NCBI GenBank assembly: GCA_029259535.1
Contig: JAPHEF010000003.1
Location: 19,294-83,293 of the forward strand
From: Alkanophaga liquidiphilum
GTDB taxonomy: Archaea; Halobacteriota; Syntropharchaeia; Alkanophagales; B39-G2
DNA length: 64,000 nt
Reading direction: 5' to 3'
Shown here: positions 57,751-64,000 of the stretch, piece by piece
Layout: every line of letters begins with the position of its first letter
How positions within the stretch are numbered: the first letter of the stretch is position 1
Notes under the pieces: generated by a model
Told to the model about the DNA's origin: nothing
What the model saw: only the letters and a program-made list of their open reading frames with translations
Database searches by the model: none
Program-made: the position numbers and the translations under genes

Positions 57751-58971
57751 ATGAAGAAGGAAGTTCAGCTAACAGTGATAGGAAAAGTTTTCAGACCGAA
57801 CAAGAAGAAGGTTTTAGCTCTGAATAAGTGCTTAGAGGAGTATTTCAAACTTGTAAACTGGTGTCTTAGCTTCAATTCGGCATCAAAGACCTTTCTGCAC
57901 AAAAACACCTACGAAAAAGCCAAAAAGCTATTCAACCTGAACACAGCCCTAATTCAGACAGCGAGAGATAAAGCAGTGGAAATTGTAAAGAGCCTCAACG
58001 AAAAGAAGAAAGAAGGTAAGGCGAAGACCGAGAGACCAAAGCTAAAGAGATTTTCAATCCGCTTTGACGAGCGTTGCTACTCTTTTGCTAAGACGACAAA
58101 CAAACTAACACCATACTGGCTAACTCTAAGTTTGAATCGTAAAGAGAGAGTAACTTTGCCAATAGTTTTCGGTGAAAGACAGCGAAAGTTCATAGAGAAA
58201 GCTTTGCAGGGTAAATGGGAATTTTGCACGGTTGAAATGGTAAAGAGAAACGGGGAGTGGTATGCCCACTTCGTGCTCAAGAAAGAGATTGAGCTAATTG
58301 ATGAGCAAGAAACAGTCATTGGTGTGGATTCGGGAGAGTGGAATGTTGCCACCGCTGTTGCCATCTCCGAGCAAAATCCCAAGCCGATGAAGGGCAAATT
58401 CTGGAGTGGGGCTAAGATAAGGGAAATTAGAGGGAAATACGCACACATCAGAAGAAACTTGCAGAGAAAGAAGAGACTGGACTTGGTTAAGCAGTTTGGT
58501 CATAAGGAGGAGAGAGTTGTAAACCAACAACTGCATATAATAGCCAACGAAATCGTTGCTTACGCTAAACAGTTCGAAAAACCAGTAATAGCAATGGAGG
58601 AGCTTGACGGGATTAGAGAGAACATGAATGGTTCTGCTAAGCTAAACAGAAGGTTACACGCTTGGAGCTTTCGAAAATTACAGCAATACATTGAATATAA
58701 AGCCAATTTAGAGGGAATTCCCGTAGTATATGTTAATCCAAAGAATACTTCGAAAAGGTGTCATAGATGCGGGCATGTTGCCCAAGCCAATGGAAGAGAG
58801 TTCAGATGTCCTAAATGTGGCTTGAAATACAATCGGGATTTGAATGCTGCAATAAACATAGCCCATGCCTTAACGAGAGGTATGGGATGGGGAAGCTGTG
58901 AACCTCCCGAACCAGCAAATGAGGGGATAGGCGAGAAGCCTACCCTAAACGCAGGAAGCCACTCGTTTTAA
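57751..58971 (+). CDS. tnpB: IS200/IS605-type TnpB nuclease (complete)
   Basis: A protein of 406 residues. RuvC-I aspartate in 'GVDSGEWNVATA' (near 193), RuvC-II glutamate in 'IAMEELDGI' (near 284), a zinc ribbon ('CHRCG', 'CPKCG', near 337-356) and RuvC-III aspartate in 'YNRDLNAAINIA' (near 364) are all intact, so the RNA-guided nuclease may be active. No tnpA is nearby. The gene ends inside a 9-bp hairpin. It inserted between a metallo-hydrolase and a glycosyltransferase operon. Confidence 0.95.
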   Translation: MKKEVQLTVIGKVFRPNKKKVLALNKCLEEYFKLVNWCLSFNSASKTFLHKNTYEKAKKLFNLNTALIQTARDKAVEIVKSLNEKKKEGKAKTERPKLKRFSIRFDERCYSFAKTTNKLTPYWLTLSLNRKERVTLPIVFGERQRKFIEKALQGKWEFCTVEMVKRNGEWYAHFVLKKEIELIDEQETVIGVDSGEWNVATAVAISEQNPKPMKGKFWSGAKIREIRGKYAHIRRNLQRKKRLDLVKQFGHKEERVVNQQLHIIANEIVAYAKQFEKPVIAMEELDGIRENMNGSAKLNRRLHAWSFRKLQQYIEYKANLEGIPVVYVNPKNTSKRCHRCGHVAQANGREFRCPKCGLKYNRDLNAAINIAHALTRGMGWGSCEPPEPANEGIGEKPTLNAGSHSF

Positions 58972-58978
58972 CGGGTGG
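58959..58978 (+). repeat. Right-end hairpin of the second TnpB element
   Basis: CCACTCGTT / AACGGGTGG form a 9-bp stem (one T-G pair) closed by TT and overlap the stop codon. The geometry equals that of the hairpin at 518-537. The end of the TnpB guide RNA and the right end of the element are expected here. Confidence 0.7.
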
Positions 58979-59115
58979 TAGTTCACGTCCGGGCTGTGCT
59001 AATCCTGAGCGCTTTCAGTGTGGTACTCGACCTCCCTGTTACAAGTCACGCTGCCGTTACCCGATCTACAATCGCCAGCATTGGAAGTAACGTCGGCGTG
59101 TAGTCTCAGCTGCCG

Positions 59116-60342
59116 CTAGATTTGCAGTCGCCTCCCCTCTTTAAGCACCCGCTCCAGCTTCTTGGCGGCGTATTTGTGGTCGAACTTCCTCGCCAGCGCT
59201 AAGGCGTTTTTGCCGATTTTCTTTCGAAGTCTTGCGTCTTTCAAGAGCATAACAACATATTTTGCGAACTCGTCGTAGTCGTCCGTTACAAACATATCAC
59301 GCCCGTGCGTGGGACTTATTCCGAAGGTTGCGAGCGACGTGGCGACGACCGGCAGCCCGCACGCCATCGCCTCCAGCATTTTCCCTCTGAAGCCCGTGCC
59401 AAGTTCGATAGGAGCAACGAAAACGTCGCAATTCCAGTAAAAGCGGCGGAGGTTCTCGTTATCACCGCCCTCTTGGACGATGACGTTTTCGCTTCGTAGC
59501 TTTATGAGTTCAGGAGGCGGGCTGAAGCCGATGGCGTAAAACTTTGCGTCTGGAACCTCGCTCAGGATTTTGCCCCAACAATGCTTGATAAAATTCTTCA
59601 CCGCATCCACGTTCGGATAGTGACGGAAGTTGCCGACGTATAGTATGTTTTTCGTATTTCGCCTCCAACGGTCTTTGGGCGGTGTGAAGAACCTCGTGTC
59701 CACGCCGTGTGGCACCACCCTGATTTTCCGGCGGAGGTTCGGCTCGTAGCCCGCTAGGATCTCGGCGTCTTCCCTCGTCAGCGTCAGAATCTTGTCGGCA
59801 GCGGCATACATCCTGAACTCGTAATCTCGTAGCTCCTTTATTGTCCCCTCGCTAATGTCTTCCCCTCTCTTAGCTCGCAGTTCGAAAGCCTTTGTATAGC
59901 ACTCATGCACTGAGATTATGGCGGTGGTGTCGGTGGGGATGAGGTGGCGGTTCGCCTCTATATACTGCCCCATGACCGAGTATTCGGCGATGACGACATC
60001 TAAATGCGTCTCGCTTAAAACTTGTCGGAATGCCGCCTCGATACTCTCGTCGTAGCCGCCGTCGCCAGTAAGGAAGAAGCGAGGGCGCTTTAACCTCTTG
60101 TAGAGCATCTCGACGACGTCGTTCGACTTATCTCGCATGGAATCGATTTTGACGACCCGCTCGCAGAAGAGCTCAAGGCTTGTGTCTTTCCGGTCCTCCT
60201 CGGTGTAAGCAGGGGCGATGAGGGTTATCTTATGCCCCATCAGAGAGAGATTCTTAATCCTGTGGTAGATGAGGATGGGCCCGCCAATAATGTCTGCTCT
60301 GGGGAGCAACTTCGTCAAAAACAGAATTTTCAGCCGCCTCAC
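59116..60342 (-). CDS. GT4-family glycosyltransferase
   Basis: A protein of 408 residues. 'KILFLTKLLPRADIIGGPIL' starts the acceptor domain. The donor domain has 'NILYVGNFRHYPNVDAV' and 'PIELGTGFRGKMLEAMACGLP', the E-x7-E region of GT4. The GTG start overlaps the preceding gene's stop (GTGA), so the two glycosyltransferases are co-translated. It probably works on a surface glycan or glycolipid. Confidence 0.92.
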   Translation of the reverse strand: MRRLKILFLTKLLPRADIIGGPILIYHRIKNLSLMGHKITLIAPAYTEEDRKDTSLELFCERVVKIDSMRDKSNDVVEMLYKRLKRPRFFLTGDGGYDESIEAAFRQVLSETHLDVVIAEYSVMGQYIEANRHLIPTDTTAIISVHECYTKAFELRAKRGEDISEGTIKELRDYEFRMYAAADKILTLTREDAEILAGYEPNLRRKIRVVPHGVDTRFFTPPKDRWRRNTKNILYVGNFRHYPNVDAVKNFIKHCWGKILSEVPDAKFYAIGFSPPPELIKLRSENVIVQEGGDNENLRRFYWNCDVFVAPIELGTGFRGKMLEAMACGLPVVATSLATFGISPTHGRDMFVTDDYDEFAKYVVMLLKDARLRKKIGKNALALARKFDHKYAAKKLERVLKEGRRLQI

Positions 60343-61556
60343 GCCTCAACAACCTCCGCCATGCTTAAACGGACTTCTCTCTTCTCAACATACGCCATAA
60401 GCTCCTGCCATTGCCTCTGAAGTTCGCAGAGCCGCAGGAAGGGGTCAAACTTCGGCACCGCCTCCGTCTTCGCAAGCGTGATGTTCCACAGCGCCTCCTC
60501 AGCGCCTTTCTGGTCGCCTTGCGCCCGGTATTCCTCCGCCAACAACTTGCACGCCTTCTCTATCTTCTCCTCAAGGTCATATTTCAAAAAACACCCCGGA
60601 TACGGGTCGAGGTCCTCAGGTCTCACTCTCGTCATCCCTTCCACGTCTTTCTGGCTTTCGATCTTCGCCCGCTCATAGACGAAGCGGAAGATGTCTTGTC
60701 GCAGTTGCAGCCATGCTGGATACGGCTTCGGCGGCGGCAGGTGCTTGATATGCAGCTCGTTGTCAAGGAAGAAGCGGAAGCCAAACATCCTCGCATTTAT
60801 CAGAAAGTCAATGTCTTCGCCCCTCGGCACGTGCGGGTCGAAAGGCACCACCTTCCACAAATTTCTGTGCACGACCATGTTCCCACCGAACACGAACGGC
60901 GTCTCCTTCAGCCTCGGCGGCATCCCTATTATCTTGTCGAACGCCTCGTTCATCCGCTCGTATTGGTCCCAGTATTTCATCCATGGGCGAAACGGCTTTT
61001 TAATGCGATAATCGCCATCGGGCTGCAGGTAGTAACCCGCCACCGCATCCACAGAAGTCCCACCAACACGCCTCCCAACAAACTCCTTAGCTTTCGCCAT
61101 GAAATTCGGGTCCTCAAAGACCTCATCATCGTCGATGAACACAGCAACGTCCGCTCCCAAGACGTGCGGGACGAACAGGCAGAGATTACGAACGCTGGAG
61201 TAGCCACGGAGGCTAAGAAGCTCAGCAAGCTCAGTTTTGCCGTCGCTATTCAGCAGGTCACGAATTCGCTGCAAATGTGAAGGCCCGAAGACGAGGGAAT
61301 CCACGCCGGCGTCGGCTGCTGCGGCTTTAACGACACCGCTAACCTTCTTCTCAACTCTGTTTTCAATGTCTTCAGCGGTGGCGACCGCAAGAACCACAAG
61401 CCGAAAGTCCTTATCGTTAAGGATTTCCATGCTCTTTATAGTTCGGCGGAGCGTGCCCTCGCTGTTCAGCGGCGTGGGATGGTCGTAAATGGCGTCGCCC
61501 TCCCGCCAACCCTCAGCCCGCCCCCAATACGTTGGGATCACCATCGTGACTTTCAT
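60339..61556 (-). CDS. GT2-like glycosyltransferase
   Basis: A protein of 405 residues from 'MKVTMVIPTYWGR', chosen because GGAGGTG stands in front; the frame extends to 61619. The GT-A fold is supported by 'ADVAVFIDDDEVFEDPN' (metal-binding DxD) and 'PRGEDIDFLINARMFG' (catalytic ED). The long C-terminal part is helical. It forms an operon with the GT4 gene. Confidence 0.85.
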   Translation of the reverse strand: MKVTMVIPTYWGRAEGWREGDAIYDHPTPLNSEGTLRRTIKSMEILNDKDFRLVVLAVATAEDIENRVEKKVSGVVKAAAADAGVDSLVFGPSHLQRIRDLLNSDGKTELAELLSLRGYSSVRNLCLFVPHVLGADVAVFIDDDEVFEDPNFMAKAKEFVGRRVGGTSVDAVAGYYLQPDGDYRIKKPFRPWMKYWDQYERMNEAFDKIIGMPPRLKETPFVFGGNMVVHRNLWKVVPFDPHVPRGEDIDFLINARMFGFRFFLDNELHIKHLPPPKPYPAWLQLRQDIFRFVYERAKIESQKDVEGMTRVRPEDLDPYPGCFLKYDLEEKIEKACKLLAEEYRAQGDQKGAEEALWNITLAKTEAVPKFDPFLRLCELQRQWQELMAYVEKREVRLSMAEVVEA

Positions 61557-61703
61557 TCCCGTTACACCTCCTATGGGAAGCCTCTCCTTCAAGGCGGAGA
61601 GGAATACCCTGCCTTGCATATTTATTATACATCTTTTTTCAACTCCCTTGCGAAGAGCGTCTGAATAGCATGATGACGCCGCTCAAGCTCCTTACGGGGA
61701 ACT

Positions 61704-62306
61704 TCACGGCAGGGAGGAGGCGTTCCTAATCCCATGCTCCCCTCCGTAATTCAACCCTAAGTGCTGTAGGAGTTTCTTGAATGCCTGCCCACGATGTGAA
61801 ACTTTATTTTTCTCTTTTGTATCCAACTCCGCAAATGTTCGCCCCGAAAACTCAAAGATCGGGTCGTAACCGAAGCCCTTATCTCCTCTAATGCTTTCTG
61901 CGATTCTGCCGCTGACGCTTCCGACGAAGAGCTTCGGCTGCGTTGACGGCGTCGAGATGAATGCGATGACGCACTTGAACGTCGCTCTTCTGTTCTCTAC
62001 GCCGCTCATGAGCTTAAGTATGCCTTCATTCCCGATTTTCTTGTGGACGTATGCTGAATATGGACCAGGGAAGCCGTTTAGCGCCTCTATGAAAAGCCCG
62101 GAGTCCTCGACGAAGAACGGTGGCTCCAAGAGCTTCGAGATGACCCTTGCGGCGTGCAGCGCAATCTCTTCAAGACGGTCCGCCTGTATCTCCTCCTTCG
62201 GCATGTCCGCCTGTTTCACTCTCAACAGCCCGCCAGAAAGCTCCTCCGCAAGCTCCCTGAACTCACGAAGCTTGCCCTTATTACCTGTGACTATGGTTAT
62301 TTCCAT
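61704..62306 (-). CDS. XTP/dITP diphosphatase (RdgB/HAM1 family)
   Basis: A protein of 200 residues from 'MEITIVTGNKGKLREF' (an ATG five codons upstream is an alternative). The nucleotide loop 'TGNKGK', 'EDSGLFIEALNGFPGPYSAY', 'KGFGYDPIFE' and 'KNKVSHRGQAFKKL' are the family motifs. It removes deaminated purine nucleotides from the pool, a partner in principle for endonuclease V. Confidence 0.95.
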   Translation of the reverse strand: MEITIVTGNKGKLREFRELAEELSGGLLRVKQADMPKEEIQADRLEEIALHAARVISKLLEPPFFVEDSGLFIEALNGFPGPYSAYVHKKIGNEGILKLMSGVENRRATFKCVIAFISTPSTQPKLFVGSVSGRIAESIRGDKGFGYDPIFEFSGRTFAELDTKEKNKVSHRGQAFKKLLQHLGLNYGGEHGIRNASSLP

Positions 62307-62361
62307 TTCGTCGCTTGTCATGTTTCCTGTCTTTTTAATACTACCGCATAAAATTAATTAA

Positions 62362-62606
62362 CCAGCAACGACGCAAAAACTCGTCAAATTCGTCAAAGTT
62401 CTGTTTGATGATAACGATGTGCTAATTAGGTTCTCGTTAAATTTAGCAAGGAGAGAGATTGGATTGAAGGGTGAGGTGGGGTTGGAGGGATTAATAAAAA
62501 GCGGTGAAATTGAAATAAAATACACAAAAATGAGATATTTGAAAGAGCCGTCAGAGAGTCCGTGGAGGAAAACATTGAGTCAGTGAAGAAATTAGCGAAG
62601 TATTGA
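62362..62606 (+). pseudogene. Frameshifted remnant of a small (antitoxin-like) gene
   Basis: In one frame the segment reads 'KLVKFVKVLFDDNDVLIRFS' and on to 'GLEGLIKSGEIEIKYTK'. Adding one A to the A5 run at 62526-62530 moves it into the frame 'NEIFERAVRESVEENIESVK' and 'KLAKY' then stop. The joined ~80 residues look like a small antitoxin or regulator. No good start is seen, so it is probably a degraded gene. It accounts for most of the otherwise empty 62322-62681. Confidence 0.35.
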
Positions 62607-62681
62607 TAAGGCTTTCTTGAGAGTGTCTGTAAGATGCACACCGTGAAAGAAGTTGGTATTTGGCTAATTACCAAAACTCCA

Positions 62682-63335
62682 TTACTTCACAACTTTCCCT
62701 GTCCGCATATACCAGAGGTAAAGGTCGAGGGCGGCGAGCGTGAGACCTGAGGCTTCAGCAATGTCTCTCAAAACGCTTTCCACCCCCAAATATCTGCGTC
62801 TCGTAAGCGTTATGTTTTTCCCTCTCCCGCCACCGCCTCCCTCAAGCTGCACAAGCCCATACTCCCGAAGCACGCTCAGAATATGTCTATCAATGATTGC
62901 GAAGTCTGTGAAGCCGACGTTCCTGAGGAAGTGGCTCGCTTCTTTGTAACCGACGCCCTTTATGCTCTTGACAAGCCATTCCCTTGACGCGCCACTGCTC
63001 TTGGCTTCAAAGCTCAGGACAATTTCCTTTATGTTGTTTACGAAACTCCTCGCACCCGTTATATACTCAGCTCGTTTTTTGTAAAACCTATAACCTCTTT
63101 CTTTCAGGAGGGAAGCTAATTCATCTTCATCAGCGTCAAAAAATGCATTCTCACGCCTCAAATCTTCCCAGATGACCAAAACTCGGGAAGCATTGAAGTT
63201 TGCCGTCAAAATGCAGAAGCAAAGCTCCTCGAACCAACGACTGGAGTCCGCCTCGTGAACTTCCTTAAATTCCTCAAGGCGCCGCTTTATGAGCCTCGCA
63301 ACGTCACTCCTCTTCAGCTCGTTTATCTTCGCCAC
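62682..63335 (-). CDS. N-glycosylase/DNA lyase, Ogg2 family (8-oxoguanine repair)
   Basis: A protein of 217 residues from the GTG at 63335. This start aligns with the N-terminus of the methanogen Ogg2 proteins ('KINELKRSDVARLIKRR'). The longer frame to 63557 has an arginine/serine-rich, shadow-like N-terminus that I reject; a GTG at 63353 is possible. Helix-hairpin-helix 'KGVGYKEASHFLRNVGF' holds the catalytic lysine (Lys131) and 'FAIIDRHIL' the catalytic aspartate (Asp149). The protein ends in '..WYMRTGKVVK', as in the archaeal family. It overlaps the preceding gene. Confidence 0.92.
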   Translation of the reverse strand: MAKINELKRSDVARLIKRRLEEFKEVHEADSSRWFEELCFCILTANFNASRVLVIWEDLRRENAFFDADEDELASLLKERGYRFYKKRAEYITGARSFVNNIKEIVLSFEAKSSGASREWLVKSIKGVGYKEASHFLRNVGFTDFAIIDRHILSVLREYGLVQLEGGGGGRGKNITLTRRRYLGVESVLRDIAEASGLTLAALDLYLWYMRTGKVVK

Positions 63336-63765
63336 CAGCCCTTTCGCTCCCACCTTGGGTTGAGCTTGTCGGCGTGGGCTTAAGAATCTTACGAGCATCC
63401 TCCCTGAGGAGCATGTTCGTGAGTGCGCTGAGCGAGCAAAGCGTGCCACGTCCCTCGATGACGCCGTCGCCCGGAATTCTTGCGACGATGTAGCCTCTGG
63501 CTGTAACTTCAACCTCGACGCCAAGCTCGGAGAAGCGGGAGAGCACGATGTTTCCAAGGGCGCCCGTTGGCTTTTCCATCCAGCAATGCTTCAGCGGGCA
63601 GAGGTTACAATAAGCCTTAAAAAGTTCTGCGCTCTTGCCAGAGACGAGTGCCGCCTCAATTTCCGCCTTCACCGTCGCATACGCAATACAACAGCCAAAA
63701 ACGCCCTCCACAACCGTCTTTCTGCCACCCTCTCTTATTGCAACTCTAACGCCTCCGCCTCGCAC
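63304..63765 (-). CDS. Unknown cysteine-containing 153-aa protein
   Basis: I cannot name the family. The protein has a GTG start. Cysteines at 'VFGCCIAYA' and 'YCNLCPLKHCWM' (C-x2-C-x4-C) suggest a metal or cluster site. A beta-rich part follows ('VEVEVTARGYIVARIPGDGV') and a Ser/Thr-rich tail. It overlaps the partial gene upstream by 31 bases and the glycosylase downstream by 32, so the three are probably one operon. Confidence 0.65.
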   Translation of the reverse strand: MRGGGVRVAIREGGRKTVVEGVFGCCIAYATVKAEIEAALVSGKSAELFKAYCNLCPLKHCWMEKPTGALGNIVLSRFSELGVEVEVTARGYIVARIPGDGVIEGRGTLCSLSALTNMLLREDARKILKPTPTSSTQGGSERAGGEDKRAEEE

Positions 63766-64000
63766 TTCATAAGCGTTTTCAAGCGCGCCTGCTCGTATTT
63801 CAGCTTGCCGGTGCTCCTTGCGTCCTTTAACGCCCCCCTTATCCTTTCTGCGAGGAAATCAGTCCTTGCGGCATTCACTACGACGGCGCACGTCGGGCAG
63901 TATGTAGTGGGGGACCTCGAAATCTCGTTCCCATCCTTGTCGTAGAAAATGGAGACGACGCCAAGCCCCTCTCTCCTTATGACGGCGCCGAGAGCGTTTA
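63735..64000 (-). CDS. Unknown protein, C-terminal part (cut by window end)
   Basis: The frame is open from base 63998. The visible 87 residues include 'GLGVVSIFYDKDGNEI', a cysteine pair 'TYCPTCAVVVNAAR' and a helical end with 'MKCEAEALELQ'. I do not recognise the family. It overlaps the 153-aa gene and probably forms an operon with it. Confidence 0.6.
   Translation of the reverse strand, partial: NALGAVIRREGLGVVSIFYDKDGNEISRSPTTYCPTCAVVVNAARTDFLAERIRGALKDARSTGKLKYEQARLKTLMKCEAEALELQ

Noticed and set aside
60411..61280. 289-codon plus-strand frame over the GT2 gene
   Set aside because: Antisense shadow with arginine/histidine-rich composition; the GT2 protein has DxD and ED motifs.
63336..63557. 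N-terminal extension of the Ogg2-type glycosylase
   Set aside because: Serine/arginine-rich, shadow-like composition that lies over the coding region of the 153-aa gene; family members start near 'KINELK'.

Overview
The window is archaeal. Direct signs are a tRNA-proteasome alpha-SBDS-Rrp4-Rrp41-Rrp42 cluster, a Sec61-beta subunit, Sep-tRNA:Cys-tRNA synthase (SepCysS), archaeal RtcB, a DUF6951 protein and TATA-box promoters a short distance upstream of start codons. SepCysS and DUF6951 are families of methanogens and their relatives (including Archaeoglobi and ANME/Syntropharchaeia-type lineages), so a GC-rich euryarchaeote of that broad group is likely. I see no rRNA or mcr genes, so I cannot place it more narrowly.

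Layout. 1-1400: the tail of a TnpB element, then a methyltransferase and DUF6951. 1490-5844: thiolase, RtcB, and an ACT-domain protein with homoserine dehydrogenase behind a promoter that carries a perfect inverted repeat. 5891-15733: a catabolic cluster on the minus strand: a tungsten aldehyde oxidoreductase with its polyferredoxin, a VAO/PCMH-type flavin oxidase with a CCG-type Fe-S partner, two unknown proteins and three PaaK-like proteins, of which only one keeps the ATP-binding loop. This looks like oxidation of an (aromatic) alcohol or alkylphenol to aldehyde, acid and CoA ester. 15783-24019: MutS, a pentapeptide-repeat/ion-channel fusion broken by a 306-base run of N, sufC-sufB-phosphatase, and a TrkA-type potassium channel.

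24034-32390 is a visibly AT-rich defence island read as one overlapping operon: a 54-aa ORF, hsdM, an MNT/HEPN pair, an unknown 309-aa protein, hsdS, a DUF4258 stub with DUF2283, hsdR, and what looks like the tail of a BREX BrxL gene. The rest of the window is GC-rich again.

32438-35669 holds housekeeping genes (Sec61-beta, MoaC, cupin, Mut7-C, endonuclease V, NadA). 35740-48640 is a surface glycan/lipid cluster (alpha/alpha-toroid protein, flippase, phosphodiesterase, TIM-barrel hydrolase-like protein, GT39, UbiA, radical SAM, GT4, methyltransferase, DUF362), in which two divergent promoters share a 21-base motif. 48713-49345 is a broken secreted-protein gene. 49481-54810 holds SepCysS, tRNA-Ala and the proteasome/exosome operon. 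54811-64000 holds two metallo-beta-lactamase-fold proteins, a half-size MFS protein, a complete tnpB gene, two glycosyltransferases, an XTP pyrophosphatase, an Ogg2-type glycosylase, and two cysteine-containing unknown proteins, one cut by the window edge.
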